A stretch of 64,000 bases of DNA from Lutibacter citreus (GCF_003260195.1 NZ_QEIH01000001.1:620001-684000); one strand, 5' to 3'. Shown: positions 18,876 to 28,716, numbered from the stretch's first letter. A program made the numbers and translations. Notes: generated by a model from the letters alone, not told the origin.

Positions 18876-20237
18876 ATGAAGAAAATATCATTGTATATTT
18901 CACTGGTTTTTTTAGTACTTAGTTGCGGATCTAATGAACAAGGTGAATTAGTTGGAGTTGGATCTTCAAATAGTTGGCATTCTGAAAGACCACTAGGGAT
19001 GACCTATATACCTGGAGGATCTTTTACAATGGGTAAACAAAGTGAAGATGTTGCAGGTTCACTTAATTCCCCATCTAGAACTGTTACAGTTCGTCCAGTT
19101 TATATGGATGAAACAGAAATTACCAATAGTGAATATAAAGAGTTTGTTTACTGGGTTAGAGATTCAATCGTAAGAACTGAATTAGCCTTATATTCAGAAT
19201 TAATGTCTGTAGAGGGAGAGCCTGTTTTAGAAGATTATCAGTTTTTAAATATAGACTCAACAGATATGTCACCATATCAAAAATATATGATGAAAACTTA
19301 TGGTAGTCTTGGTGATTTAAATTCTCCTACACAAGGAAAGATGTTAAATTGGGATGAAGAAATTATTTGGAATGTTAATCAATTTCCAAGTGAAGAATAT
19401 GCAGAGGTTATGATTGATTCTGTATTAACACCAATTGAGGATAGTTTTGAAGGTAGAAGAATGCTTGATGTGGATAGACTAAAATTTAAATTTTATTGGT
19501 TAGATCAAGAAGCAGCAGCACGTAAAAAAGGAAAAAGAAGAGATTTTATAAAACAAGAAGTAATAAAAGTTTATCCAGATACTACAGTTTGGGTAAGAGA
19601 TTTTAATTATTCATATAATGATCCAATGCATCAGGATTATTTTTACCATCAAGCATTTAATGATTACCCAGTAGTTGGAGTGTCTTGGATTCAAGCTAAA
19701 GCATTTTGTAGATGGAGAACAAAAAAGAAAAATGATTTTTTAAGTACTACAAGAAGACCAAGCCTAATCCCTCAATTTAGATTGGCTACAGAAGCTGAAT
19801 GGGAATATGCCGCACGTGGTGGATTGGAAAATGCAACATACCCTTGGGGAGGACCTTATACAACATCAGATAGAGGTTGTTTTTTAGCTAATTTTAAACC
19901 AAGTAGAGGTAATTACGCTGTAGATGGAGCTTTATATACTGTAGAAGCAAAATCATATCCTCCAAATGATTATGGATTATATAATATGGCAGGAAATGTT
20001 GCTGAATGGACAAATTCAACTTACAGTGATGAATCCTATTATATTACATCTACAATGAATCCAAATGTAGGAAAAGATAAAAATCATAGAAAAGTAATTA
20101 GAGGAGGCTCATGGAAAGATGTTGCTTATTTTTTAGAAGTAAGTACTCGTGACTATGAATATTCCGATTCCGCAAGAAGTTTTATAGGTTTTAGAACTGT
20201 TCAAGATTTTTTAGGAACTGAATTAATAAAAGAATAA
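18876..20237 (+). CDS. gldK: Gliding/T9SS lipoprotein GldK
   Basis: 453 residues from the ATG at 18876; a longer frame from a TTG at 18822 adds 18 residues in front of the lipoprotein signal and is unlikely. Signal MKKISLYISLVFLVLSC, then an FGE-sulfatase (formylglycine-generating-enzyme-like) domain: MTYIPGGSFTMG, PVVGVSWIQAKAFCRW, LATEAEWEYAARGG, YGLYNMAGNVAEWTNS and KVIRGGSWKD. GldK with GldN forms the large periplasmic ring of the type IX secretion and gliding machine at the outer membrane. It opens the gldK-gldL-gldM-gldN operon. The domain acts structurally here; no FGE substrate is expected. Confidence 0.96.
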   Translation: MKKISLYISLVFLVLSCGSNEQGELVGVGSSNSWHSERPLGMTYIPGGSFTMGKQSEDVAGSLNSPSRTVTVRPVYMDETEITNSEYKEFVYWVRDSIVRTELALYSELMSVEGEPVLEDYQFLNIDSTDMSPYQKYMMKTYGSLGDLNSPTQGKMLNWDEEIIWNVNQFPSEEYAEVMIDSVLTPIEDSFEGRRMLDVDRLKFKFYWLDQEAAARKKGKRRDFIKQEVIKVYPDTTVWVRDFNYSYNDPMHQDYFYHQAFNDYPVVGVSWIQAKAFCRWRTKKKNDFLSTTRRPSLIPQFRLATEAEWEYAARGGLENATYPWGGPYTTSDRGCFLANFKPSRGNYAVDGALYTVEAKSYPPNDYGLYNMAGNVAEWTNSTYSDESYYITSTMNPNVGKDKNHRKVIRGGSWKDVAYFLEVSTRDYEYSDSARSFIGFRTVQDFLGTELIKE

Positions 20238-20276
20238 TCAACCCAATAACAATTAACAAACTTTAATATTTAAATT

Positions 20277-20924
20277 ATGGCACAGAGTAAAAAAATAAAA
20301 AAAATATTTAATATGGCTTACGGGCTTGGAGCATCTGTAGTTATTGTAGGAGCTCTTTTTAAACTAACACATTTCCATATCGGATTTTTAACAGGTGGGG
20401 TAATGTTAGCAATTGGTTTAATAACAGAAGCAGTAATCTTTGCTATTTCAGCTTTTGAACCTGTAGATGATGAGTTAGACTGGTCTTTAGTATATCCTGA
20501 ATTAACAGGAGGAATGGAAAAAGAAAAAGATAAAAAACAAGCTTTTGAGGCTCAAGGCGTTTTATCTCAAAAGTTAGATGATATGCTAAAAGATGCTAAA
20601 TTAGATGCTAGCTTAATGCAAAGCTTAGGAGATAGCATTAGAAACTTTAAAGGAGCTGCTGAAAATATAGCACCTGCAGTAGACTCTATTGCAGCTACCA
20701 ATAAATATAGTGAGCAATTATCTTTAGCTGCTTCACAAATGGAATCATTAAATAGTTTATATAAAGTTCAATTAGAAAGTACTTCTAGACAAACCGAAAT
20801 TAATTCACAAGCGGCTGAAAATGCAGGTAAGTTAAAAGAACAAATGGAATCTTTAACAGCTAATTTATCATCTTTAAATGGTGTTTATGGAGGTATGTTA
20901 ACTGCTATGACTCCAAAAAAATAA
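20277..20924 (+). CDS. gldL: T9SS motor protein GldL
   Basis: 215 residues. Two N-terminal membrane helices (about 14-30 and 37-58) with the conserved acidic residues of the second helix (GLITEAVIFAISAFEP; Glu51 and Glu61), which are thought to be part of the proton path. A long cytoplasmic coiled-coil tail (about 85-215) follows. GldL with GldM forms the proton-driven inner-membrane motor that powers T9SS and gliding. It is 39 bp after gldK and 42 bp before gldM. Confidence 0.97.
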   Translation: MAQSKKIKKIFNMAYGLGASVVIVGALFKLTHFHIGFLTGGVMLAIGLITEAVIFAISAFEPVDDELDWSLVYPELTGGMEKEKDKKQAFEAQGVLSQKLDDMLKDAKLDASLMQSLGDSIRNFKGAAENIAPAVDSIAATNKYSEQLSLAASQMESLNSLYKVQLESTSRQTEINSQAAENAGKLKEQMESLTANLSSLNGVYGGMLTAMTPKK

Positions 20925-20966
20925 TTAGTTTAAAAACTAAATTTATTAATTAAAAAACTAATTAGA

Positions 20967-22508
20967 ATGGCTTCAGGTAATTTATCACCAAGGCAAAAAA
21001 TGATTAACCTAATGTACTTAGTATTTATTTCTATGTTAGCAATGAATATGTCCAAAGAGGTTTTGTCAGCTTTTGGTTTTATGAATGAAAAATTAGCAGA
21101 TAATAATGTTACTGCTACAGTAAAAAATAAAGAGATACTTGCAAATTTAGCAACAAAGGCAGGTGAGCAACCAGAAAAATATAGTGTTTTATTTGATAAG
21201 GCTAAGCAAGTTGATAAGTTATCAAAAGAATTTGATGATTATTTAAATGCTAAAAAAGTTTTATTACTTAAAGGACAAGAAGATATAAAGAATTATGAAG
21301 CAATGGACCAATCTGCAGTTGTAGATGAACATTTCTTTAAAAATAATACCTTCACCAAGGCAGGTCAAGAGTTTTTAGATAATATCTCTGGGTATAAAAA
21401 TAGTGTTATTAAATTAATTGGGGAGAATAGCCCGTTGGTAGCCTCAATAAATAAAAGATTTGATACTTCAGATCAAAAAATTAAAGATGCTATTCAAAAA
21501 CAACCTTGGCTAAATAATAGATATGAAGGATTTCCTTTAATTTCTACTGTTACCAATTTAACATCAATGCAAACAGATATTAAAACTACACAATCTGAAA
21601 TATTTGGAAGCCTTTTAGGAGGTCAGTTAGAAAGTGATGTTTCTTTAACTAATTTTGAAGCAATTGTTGTTGCAGATAAAACGGCTTTCTTTCAAGGAGA
21701 AAAGTTTACAGGTAAAATTTATTTAGGTAAAAAAGATCCAACTTTAAAAGCTGATTTAGTTGAAATAGGAGGTTCTAAATTACCTGAATCTAGTATTAAA
21801 GAAGGTCAAGTATTATTAGATTTTCCAGCAGGAAATGTTGGAGAACATAATATAAAAGGAAAATTTGTATTTACAGAAAATGGAGAAGCAATTGAAATTC
21901 CAATTTCTTCAAGCTATGCAGTTATACCAACACCTAATAGTGCGGTTATTTCAGCAGATAAAATGAATGTAGTTTACAGAGGTGTACCAAACCCAATGAC
22001 TATTTCAATTCCAGGTATTGCTGATAATTTAGTGAAAGCTACAGCAGGTGGATTAAGAAAAGTTGCAGGTTCAGGAAAATATATTATGACACCATCATCT
22101 GGTAGAGAAGTGAAAATTAATGTTTCTGGAAAATTACAAAATGGAAAAACTGTAAGCTCATCTCAAACTTTTAGAATTAAAGATATTCCTTCACCTCAAG
22201 GTACAGTAAGAAAACAATCGGGTGTTGTAAAAATGCCTAAAACAAGTTTAGGTAACTCAACAGTTGGTGCTGAATTACCTGATTTTGATTTTGACCTAAA
22301 ACTAAGTACTACTGGATTTACACTTAAAGTTCCTGGTCAAGGAGCGGTAGTAGTAAGAGGTAATAAAATGAATTCATCAGCAAAGAAGGCTATTGCAAAA
22401 GCTAAAAGAGGAGATGTTATTACAATATTTGATGTAAAATCTACGTTAGTAGGAAATACAACTTATAAAATTAAAAATGCTTCACCTGTAAGTGTTGAAA
22501 TTCAATAA
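20967..22508 (+). CDS. gldM: T9SS motor protein GldM
   Basis: 513 residues. One N-terminal membrane helix (LMYLVFISMLAMNM) preceded by Arg9, as in characterised GldM. A long periplasmic part follows, with a helical bundle (about 50-220) and then three beta domains, ending in KRGDVITIFDVKSTLVGNTTY. GldM spans the periplasm and couples the GldL motor to the GldK/GldN ring. It sits between gldL and gldN (10 bp gap) in the same operon. Confidence 0.97.
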   Translation: MASGNLSPRQKMINLMYLVFISMLAMNMSKEVLSAFGFMNEKLADNNVTATVKNKEILANLATKAGEQPEKYSVLFDKAKQVDKLSKEFDDYLNAKKVLLLKGQEDIKNYEAMDQSAVVDEHFFKNNTFTKAGQEFLDNISGYKNSVIKLIGENSPLVASINKRFDTSDQKIKDAIQKQPWLNNRYEGFPLISTVTNLTSMQTDIKTTQSEIFGSLLGGQLESDVSLTNFEAIVVADKTAFFQGEKFTGKIYLGKKDPTLKADLVEIGGSKLPESSIKEGQVLLDFPAGNVGEHNIKGKFVFTENGEAIEIPISSSYAVIPTPNSAVISADKMNVVYRGVPNPMTISIPGIADNLVKATAGGLRKVAGSGKYIMTPSSGREVKINVSGKLQNGKTVSSSQTFRIKDIPSPQGTVRKQSGVVKMPKTSLGNSTVGAELPDFDFDLKLSTTGFTLKVPGQGAVVVRGNKMNSSAKKAIAKAKRGDVITIFDVKSTLVGNTTYKIKNASPVSVEIQ

Positions 22509-22518
22509 ATTGAAATAA

Positions 22519-23421
22519 ATGATGACTAAGAAAAATATTGGAATTTTTATTTTGGCGTTAATAATGGTGCAAGTTATAAATGCTCAATCTAATTTATTAA
22601 ATGTCAAAACACCTTCTGATATTGGGAAAAAGACTGTTCAACAACAAAAAGTTGATAATGATAAACCATTAGAATATGGTTACGTTGATGATAGAGATAT
22701 TTTATGGTCTAAAGTGGTATGGGAATATGTTGATTTAAATGAAAAAATTAATTTACCATATTATTATCCTGTTGATACAACTAATGTTTCAGGAAATAGA
22801 AGATCATTATTTGATACTTTATTAAAAGGAATTAAAAATGATCAAATTACTGAAGTTTATGATGATTCATATTTTAATTCTAAAATGACAAAGGCAGAAA
22901 TCAATAGGAAACTATTTAGAATAGATACTACTGATGCTGGTTATGATGAGTTAAATGCTGGGGCAACTAACATTAGTGAATATGTTGATAAGATAAATCT
23001 TACATCTCAAGATATTGAAGGTTTTAAAATTAAAGGTCTTTGGTATTTTGACAAAAGACAGGGTGAAATGAAGTATAGACTATTAGGTATTGCTCCTATT
23101 GCACCAGATGTTCAAACCATGGGAAGAGAAGATATTGATATTACTGAACAATTGGCGTTATTTTGGGTTTGGTTCCCAGATTCAAGAAATATTTTACACG
23201 ATATGAAAGTATTTAATCCAAAAAATTCTTCGTTTCCAATTTCTTATGATCATTTACTAAATGCTAGAAGATTTAGTTCTATTATTTATAGAGAAGAAAA
23301 TATTTACGGAGATAGAGATATATCTGAATATGTAAAAGGAAATTCTTTATTTCAAGTACTTGAATCTAATAAAATTAAAGATGATATTAGAAACAAAGAG
23401 CTTGATATGTGGAATTACTAA
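22519..23421 (+). CDS. gldN: Gliding/T9SS ring protein GldN
   Basis: 300 residues. Signal peptide MMTKKNIGIFILALIMVQVINAQ; two Met codons in tandem, so the start could be 3 bp later. The mature part has DDRDILWSKVVWEYVDLNEKINLP and AQFAL-like regions (ITEQLALFWVWFPDSRNIL) characteristic of the GldN/PorN family. It joins GldK in the periplasmic ring. It is the last gene of gldKLMN and is followed by a strong hairpin. Confidence 0.96.
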   Translation: MMTKKNIGIFILALIMVQVINAQSNLLNVKTPSDIGKKTVQQQKVDNDKPLEYGYVDDRDILWSKVVWEYVDLNEKINLPYYYPVDTTNVSGNRRSLFDTLLKGIKNDQITEVYDDSYFNSKMTKAEINRKLFRIDTTDAGYDELNAGATNISEYVDKINLTSQDIEGFKIKGLWYFDKRQGEMKYRLLGIAPIAPDVQTMGREDIDITEQLALFWVWFPDSRNILHDMKVFNPKNSSFPISYDHLLNARRFSSIIYREENIYGDRDISEYVKGNSLFQVLESNKIKDDIRNKELDMWNY

Positions 23422-23437
23422 TTCTATTGAAAAACAT

Positions 23438-23473
23438 AAAAAAAACTCTTGCCTTTTGCAAGAGTTTTTTTGT
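23438..23473 (+). terminator. Terminator of gldKLMN
   Basis: AAAAAACTCTTGC / GCAAGAGTTTTTT with a 5-nt loop, 17 bp after the gldN stop codon; U-run on the plus strand. Confidence 0.9.
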
Positions 23474-23494
23474 TTAAAAAAGTAATGTTTAAAG

Positions 23495-24532
23495 ATGAAG
23501 GTAGATTATATTATTGTAGGTTTAGGGCTAGCAGGGCTTGCTTTTTCAAGAGAATTAGAGAAACATAATAAATCATACGTTGTTTATGAAGATAATTCGC
23601 AGCAATCATCTATTGTAGCTGGAGGAATGTATAATCCTGTAATTTTAAAAAGATTTACACCCGTATGGAGTGCAATTGAGCAACTTGAAATTGCAATACC
23701 TTTTTATAAAGCGTTAGAAAGAGATTTTCAAAAGAAATACATTTATGATGTTGATATTTATCGAGTTTTCAAATCTGTTGAAGAGCAGAATAATTGGTTT
23801 GTAGCTTGTGATAAACCATTACTTTCACAATATATGATTCCTGAAATTGAACTTAATAAGTATGAAGGGGTTGAATCGGATTTTGGGTTTGGAAAGTTAA
23901 TAGATACAGGTCGCATAGATACAAAAGAACTAATTAATGATTATAGAGATTATTTATTAAATAAAAACATAATTAGAAAGGATAAGTTTATTTATAAGAG
24001 CTTAAAAATTAATGATATAGGCGTGGAGTATGATGATGTTAAGGCATCAAAAGTAGTATTTTGTGAAGGGTTTGGGTTGGTTAAAAATCCATTTTTTAAT
24101 TATTTACCAATGCAAGAAGCTAAAGGTGAATTATTAATAATTCATGCACCTAATTTAAATGTAGATTTTATGATTAAAGCATCAGTTTTTGTGATGCCTT
24201 TGGGTGATAATTATTTTAAAGTTGGAGCAACATTTAATTGGAAGGATAAAACTACACTGCCTACAGATTCAGGAAAAAAAGAATTGATAGAAAAACTTGA
24301 AACCGTTATTAATGTTTCATATAAAATTGTGGACCATGTTGCCGGAATTCGACCAACAGTTAAAGATAGAAGACCTTTAGTTGGAAAACATCCTAAATAT
24401 CATTCTTTGGCCATTTTAAATGGTTTAGGCACAAGAGGAGTAATGATTGCTCCTAAATCTTCAAAAGAGTTATACAACTATTTAGAAAACGATATTGAGT
24501 TATCTAAAGAAATATCAATTAGTCGGTTTTAG
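23495..24532 (+). CDS. FAD-dependent amino-acid-oxidase-like oxidoreductase
   Basis: 345 residues. N-terminal dinucleotide-binding motif YIIVGLGLAGLAFSRELE with Glu/Asp-rich strand end (YVVYED), and the C-terminal DAO-type signature VAGIRPTVKDRRPLVGKHP followed by LNGLGTRGVMIAPKSS. The fold matches D-amino-acid oxidase/glycine-oxidase-like enzymes; the substrate cannot be read from sequence. It follows the gldN terminator by 22 bp and may be expressed by read-through or a separate promoter. Its 3' end overlaps the convergent DUF983 gene by 14 bp. Confidence 0.88.
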   Translation: MKVDYIIVGLGLAGLAFSRELEKHNKSYVVYEDNSQQSSIVAGGMYNPVILKRFTPVWSAIEQLEIAIPFYKALERDFQKKYIYDVDIYRVFKSVEEQNNWFVACDKPLLSQYMIPEIELNKYEGVESDFGFGKLIDTGRIDTKELINDYRDYLLNKNIIRKDKFIYKSLKINDIGVEYDDVKASKVVFCEGFGLVKNPFFNYLPMQEAKGELLIIHAPNLNVDFMIKASVFVMPLGDNYFKVGATFNWKDKTTLPTDSGKKELIEKLETVINVSYKIVDHVAGIRPTVKDRRPLVGKHPKYHSLAILNGLGTRGVMIAPKSSKELYNYLENDIELSKEISISRF

Positions 24533-24911
24533 ATTTTATTGAATTTGGATCATAGTGTACAAATATATTTATCCAAATTATTCTTGAAAACCTTAATGAT
24601 ATTGGTGAAGTTAATATTAGCACAAGTACAATTGGTATAAAACTTTCAATCATACTTAAATTAAAAACCAACGTAGATATTATGAAGGTTATTATTGAAA
24701 TACCAACAGTTAATGCGTAAGTTACATACATAGCTCCATAATAAAAAGATGGTTCCATCATGTATTTTAAATTACATTTTGGACATCTTTCCTTCATTAT
24801 TGATGCTTTTTTTAAGTTAAAGATGTTTTTTTCTTCCATAAAATCACCTTCATGGCACCTTGGGCATTTATTAAATATAATGCTATATAGCTTTGATCCT
24901 TTTTTAAACAT
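24519..24911 (-). CDS. DUF983 zinc-ribbon membrane protein
   Basis: 130 residues. Two CxxC pairs (NKCPRCHEGD and ERCPKCNLKY) make an N-terminal zinc ribbon, followed by FYYGAMYVTYALTVGISIITFIIS and a second hydrophobic segment, the DUF983 layout. The role is unknown; related alphaproteobacterial proteins occur near respiratory genes, but nothing here supports that. It converges on the FAD oxidoreductase and overlaps it by 14 bp, so there is no room for a terminator between them. Confidence 0.85.
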   Translation of the reverse strand: MFKKGSKLYSIIFNKCPRCHEGDFMEEKNIFNLKKASIMKERCPKCNLKYMMEPSFYYGAMYVTYALTVGISIITFIISTLVFNLSMIESFIPIVLVLILTSPISLRFSRIIWINIFVHYDPNSIKSKTD

Positions 24912-24987
24912 GCTTTGTTTGTACGTTATTCAATGTATAATATTTAGAAAACTAAAAACTTTAATTCAGTACCAATTTAATTTATAG

Positions 24988-24995
24988 TAAATTTG
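24988..24995 (+). promoter_or_regulatory. -7 promoter element of the ABC-F/PLP/LysM operon
   Basis: TAAATTTG matches TAnnTTTG and lies 48 bp before the ABC-F start. The -33 region shows no TTTG, so confidence is moderate. Confidence 0.4.
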
Positions 24996-25042
24996 CAAGA
25001 ATTTTGATAAAACGCAAAACTACATAAAATTAAAATAATTAA

Positions 25043-26962
25043 ATGCTTAACGTACATAATTTAACGGTTTCTTTTGCCGGTTCCGATTTGTTTTCAGGAA
25101 TCACATTTAAATTGAATAAAGGAGATAGAATAGGATTGATAGGGAAAAATGGTGCAGGGAAATCTACTTTATTAAAAGTAATTTCTAAAGATATTGAAAG
25201 TTCTAGTGGAACTATGGCTTTTGACAAGGATATCCGTATTGGTTTTTTACGTCAGGATATTGATTTTGTTGAAGGAAGAACAATTTTGGAAGAAGCGTAT
25301 GAAGCTTTTGAAGAAATTAAACAACTAGAAGCTAAATTAGATAGAATTAATGTAGAACTAGCAGAAAGAACAGATTATGAGAGTGAATACTATCATGATT
25401 TAATGGTTAATTTAAATGAATTTTCGCATCGTTATGAATTATTGGGAGGTTATAATTATAAAGGAAATACTGAAAAAATATTACAAGGATTAGGATTTCA
25501 AAGAGATGATTTTGATAAGTTAACTGATACATTTTCTGGAGGTTGGAGAATGCGTATTGAGCTAGCTAAATTATTACTTCAAAATAATGATATTTTATTA
25601 TTAGATGAGCCAACAAATCACTTAGATATAGAATCTATAATTTGGTTGGAGAACTTCTTAAAGGGGTATCCAGGAGCAATTGTATTGGTATCGCATGATA
25701 AAATGTTTTTAGATAATATTACTAACCGAACTATAGAAATTTCATTAGGTAAAATTTACGATTATAAGAAGCCATATTCACAATTTTTATTATTACGTGG
25801 AGAAATAAAAGAAAAACAACTTCAAGCACAGAAAAATCAAGAAAAAGAAATTAAGGCAACCCAATTATTAATTGATAAGTTTAGAGCCAAAGCTAACAAA
25901 GCAACTATGGCGCAATCTTTAATTAAAAAACTGGATAAGGTTGAACGGATTGAAGTTGATAATGATGATAATGCGGTGATGAATGTTAGATTTCAAATTT
26001 CTAAAGAACCTGGTAAAATTGTTGTTGAAGCTGAAAATTTATCAAAAAGTTATGGAGATAAACACGTATTAGAAAACGTTGATTTACTTATTGAAAGAAA
26101 TAGTAAAATTGCTTTTGTGGGTCAAAATGGACAAGGGAAATCTACTTTGGCAAAAATGTTAGTAGGCGAAATAGCTTATGGTGGCCATTTAAAATTAGGA
26201 CATAATGTACAAATTGGATATTTTGCCCAAAATCAATCCGAGCATTTAGAGCCAGAACAAACTGTGCTGGAAATTATGGAAAATGCCGCTACAGATACTA
26301 ACCGTATGCGAGTTAGGGATATGTTAGGTGCGTTTTTATTTAGTGGTGAAGCGGCAGATAAAAAGGCAAAAATGTTATCGGGAGGTGAGCGAAATAGATT
26401 GGCACTATGTAAACTATTATTGTCTCCGTTTAATGTTTTAATAATGGATGAGCCAACAAATCACTTAGATATAGCATCTAAAAATGTGCTAAAAGAAGCA
26501 TTAAATAAATTTGACGGAACGCTAATTGTTGTTTCACATGATAGAGATTTTTTACAGGGTTTAACTACTACAGTTTACGGTTTTAAAGATAAGGTGATTA
26601 AAGAATATTTAGGAGATATTGATTATTTCTTGGAGCAGCACCAAATTGAAAATTTACGTGAAGCAGAAAAACGTACGGTGGTGGCTAAAAAGCCAGTTAC
26701 GGCTAAAAAAGTGGACCATAAATTATCTAGAAACGAAGAAAAAGAGTTGAAGAAACTTAAAAATAAATTATCAAAAATTGAGAGCCAAATTGATACTTTG
26801 GAAAAAGAAGTTTTAGAAATGGATGCCGCTCTTGATGAAGATTATGATACTACGGTGGCGATTCCAAATTTTTTCGAAAATTATAAAGAGAAGAAAAATC
26901 AGGTTGAGCAGCTAATGGAAGATTGGTCTGAAATTGAAGAAAAAGTTGAAAATTGTTCTTAG
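25043..26962 (+). CDS. ABC-F family ATPase
   Basis: 639 residues with two ABC domains and no membrane segments. Walker A motifs GKNGAGKST (about 36-44) and GQNGQGKST (about 360-368), signature motifs FSGGWRMR and LSGGERNR, and Walker B LLLDEPTNHLD and LIMDEPTNHLD. The C-terminal 80 residues are a Lys/Glu-rich coiled coil (LKKLKNKLSKIESQIDTLEKE), as in Uup/YdiF-type ABC-F proteins. These act on ribosomes, easing stalled translation, or in antibiotic protection. Housekeeping context favours a general translation role. It overlaps the next gene by 10 bp. Confidence 0.95.
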   Translation: MLNVHNLTVSFAGSDLFSGITFKLNKGDRIGLIGKNGAGKSTLLKVISKDIESSSGTMAFDKDIRIGFLRQDIDFVEGRTILEEAYEAFEEIKQLEAKLDRINVELAERTDYESEYYHDLMVNLNEFSHRYELLGGYNYKGNTEKILQGLGFQRDDFDKLTDTFSGGWRMRIELAKLLLQNNDILLLDEPTNHLDIESIIWLENFLKGYPGAIVLVSHDKMFLDNITNRTIEISLGKIYDYKKPYSQFLLLRGEIKEKQLQAQKNQEKEIKATQLLIDKFRAKANKATMAQSLIKKLDKVERIEVDNDDNAVMNVRFQISKEPGKIVVEAENLSKSYGDKHVLENVDLLIERNSKIAFVGQNGQGKSTLAKMLVGEIAYGGHLKLGHNVQIGYFAQNQSEHLEPEQTVLEIMENAATDTNRMRVRDMLGAFLFSGEAADKKAKMLSGGERNRLALCKLLLSPFNVLIMDEPTNHLDIASKNVLKEALNKFDGTLIVVSHDRDFLQGLTTTVYGFKDKVIKEYLGDIDYFLEQHQIENLREAEKRTVVAKKPVTAKKVDHKLSRNEEKELKKLKNKLSKIESQIDTLEKEVLEMDAALDEDYDTTVAIPNFFENYKEKKNQVEQLMEDWSEIEEKVENCS

Positions 26963-27885
26963 AAAATAAAAATAGCAGAGTACAACAAGTTCACTTTTCT
27001 GAAATTGAAGATAAAGACATTTCAATATTTGTAAAACGAGAAGATGAATTACATCCTTTTATTTCAGGGAACAAATACAGAAAATTAAAATATAATTTAG
27101 AAGAAGCACAGAAATTAAAGCATCATACTTTTTTAACTTTTGGAGGTGCTTATTCAAATCATATTGCAGCTGCAGCTTCTGCTGGTGTTGAGTTTGGATT
27201 TAAAACAATTGGGGTAATTAGAGGAGATGAATTGGCTTTTAAATTGGATGAGACATTTGTAACTAATGCTACTTTAAAGTTTGCTTCTGAGCATAACATG
27301 CAATTTGAGTTTGTATCTAGAAGCGATTATAGAAACAAAACTTCCAAAGAATTTATTAATAATTTAAAAGATAAATTTGGTAAATTTTATTTAGTCCCTG
27401 AAGGTGGTACAAATAAATTAGCTGTAAAAGGTTGTGAAGAGATATTAAATAAAGAAGATGAAATTTACGATATTGTTTGTTCGTCAATAGGAACAGGTGG
27501 GACTATTTCAGGAGTAATAAATTCATTAAAACCACATCAAAAAGTTGTTGGTTTTCCTGCTTTAAAAGGAGATTTTCTTAAAAATGAAATTAAAAAGTAT
27601 GTACTAACTTCAAAAAAATGGAGTTTAAATACTGATTATCATTTTGGAGGATATGGAAAAGTATCTGAAGAATTAATTTATTTTATAAATAAGTTCAAAA
27701 AAGAAACTAACATACCATTAGATCCTATTTATACGGGAAAAATGATGTATGGTATTGTTGATTTAATTAAAAAAGATTATTTTCCCAAAAGATCAAAAAT
27801 TCTAGCAATTCACACTGGTGGTTTACAAGGAATTATAGGAATGAACAATGTATTGAAAAATAAAAAATTACCCATAATTGAATAA
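26953..27885 (+). CDS. PLP-dependent ACC deaminase / D-cysteine desulfhydrase-like enzyme
   Basis: 310 residues of the tryptophan-synthase-beta fold. The PLP lysine is in PFISGNKYRKLKYNL, followed by FGGAYSNHIAAAASAG and the phosphate-binding SIGTGGTISGVI loop. Members either deaminate 1-aminocyclopropane-1-carboxylate or break down D-cysteine; the family split cannot be decided here, and many bacterial members are D-cysteine desulfhydrases. The frame starts with TTG at 26953, overlapping the end of the ABC-F gene by 10 bp. No ATG or GTG fits before the conserved REDELHP block, so the TTG start is likely real and translationally coupled. Confidence 0.85.
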   Translation: MFLENKNSRVQQVHFSEIEDKDISIFVKREDELHPFISGNKYRKLKYNLEEAQKLKHHTFLTFGGAYSNHIAAAASAGVEFGFKTIGVIRGDELAFKLDETFVTNATLKFASEHNMQFEFVSRSDYRNKTSKEFINNLKDKFGKFYLVPEGGTNKLAVKGCEEILNKEDEIYDIVCSSIGTGGTISGVINSLKPHQKVVGFPALKGDFLKNEIKKYVLTSKKWSLNTDYHFGGYGKVSEELIYFINKFKKETNIPLDPIYTGKMMYGIVDLIKKDYFPKRSKILAIHTGGLQGIIGMNNVLKNKKLPIIE

Positions 27886-27887
27886 TA

Positions 27888-28685
27888 ATGAAATTGAAAT
27901 ACTTTTTATATAGTTTAGTAATAGTTAGCTTAATTGTAAGTTGTAAATCAAAAAAGAAGGTTGTAAGAAAAACCATAAAGCATAAAAGAGAAGTTGTTGA
28001 GACTAAAAGAGAAGATGTTGTTTCAACAAAACCTGTTACAAAAGAATCTACATATCAAAACAAAACATTAGAATATATAGAACGTTTTAATGCTACAGCT
28101 ATGTATGAAATGCGAACGCATAAAATTCCAGCGAGTATTACTTTGGCTCAAGGAATTTTAGAGTCTGGTAGTGGATATAGTGAACTTACTTTGCGATCAA
28201 ATAATCATTTTGGGATTAAATGTCATAAAGGTTGGACAGGAAAAAAAGTATATCATGATGATGATGAAAAAGGAGAATGTTTTAGAAAATACAAAGATCC
28301 TGCTAAATCTTTTAAAGATCATTCTTTATTCTTAACAGGCCGTTCACGGTATGCAAAATTATTTAAGTTAAAAGAAGGAGATTATGTTAGGTGGGCTAAA
28401 GGGTTAAGTTCTGCAGGATATGCAACAGATAGGAGATACCCAGCAAAATTGATTGCTCTTATAGAAAAATACGACTTACATAAATATGATACTAAAGTTT
28501 TAGGAAAACCATATAAACCGCAAAATACAATATCTAATTCTGTTACCAGTTATACGGTAGCAAAGGGAGATACCTTGTATTCAATTTCTAGAAAATACGG
28601 TTTATCAGTTGGTGAATTAAAAAAAATAAATGGTCTTGAATCTAATGATATTTCTATAGGTCAAACCTTGGTGTTAATAAAATAA
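27888..28685 (+). CDS. Glucosaminidase-LysM lipoprotein (peptidoglycan hydrolase)
   Basis: 265 residues. Lipoprotein signal MKLKYFLYSLVIVSLIVSC (Cys19), a Lys/Arg-rich linker, then a glucosaminidase domain (about 65-195) with PASITLAQGILESGSGYSEL carrying the catalytic-type Glu, NNHFGIKCHKGW and SYRFRKYKDP-like FRKYKDPAKSFKDHSLFL. A single C-terminal LysM (YTVAKGDTLYSISRKYGLSVGELKKINGL) binds peptidoglycan. It should cleave GlcNAc bonds in the cell wall from a membrane-anchored position. It starts 2 bp after the PLP gene and closes the three-gene operon at a hairpin. Confidence 0.92.
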   Translation: MKLKYFLYSLVIVSLIVSCKSKKKVVRKTIKHKREVVETKREDVVSTKPVTKESTYQNKTLEYIERFNATAMYEMRTHKIPASITLAQGILESGSGYSELTLRSNNHFGIKCHKGWTGKKVYHDDDEKGECFRKYKDPAKSFKDHSLFLTGRSRYAKLFKLKEGDYVRWAKGLSSAGYATDRRYPAKLIALIEKYDLHKYDTKVLGKPYKPQNTISNSVTSYTVAKGDTLYSISRKYGLSVGELKKINGLESNDISIGQTLVLIK

Positions 28686-28716
28686 AAAGCACTGCAAAAT
28701 TAATGCAGCGCTTTTT
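28684..28716. terminator. Terminator between LysM gene and Spy-like gene
   Basis: AAAAAGC-CTGCA / TGCAG-GCTTTTT stem with one mismatch and an AT loop, located between two convergent genes; A-run and T-run on opposite sides allow use on both strands. Confidence 0.8.
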
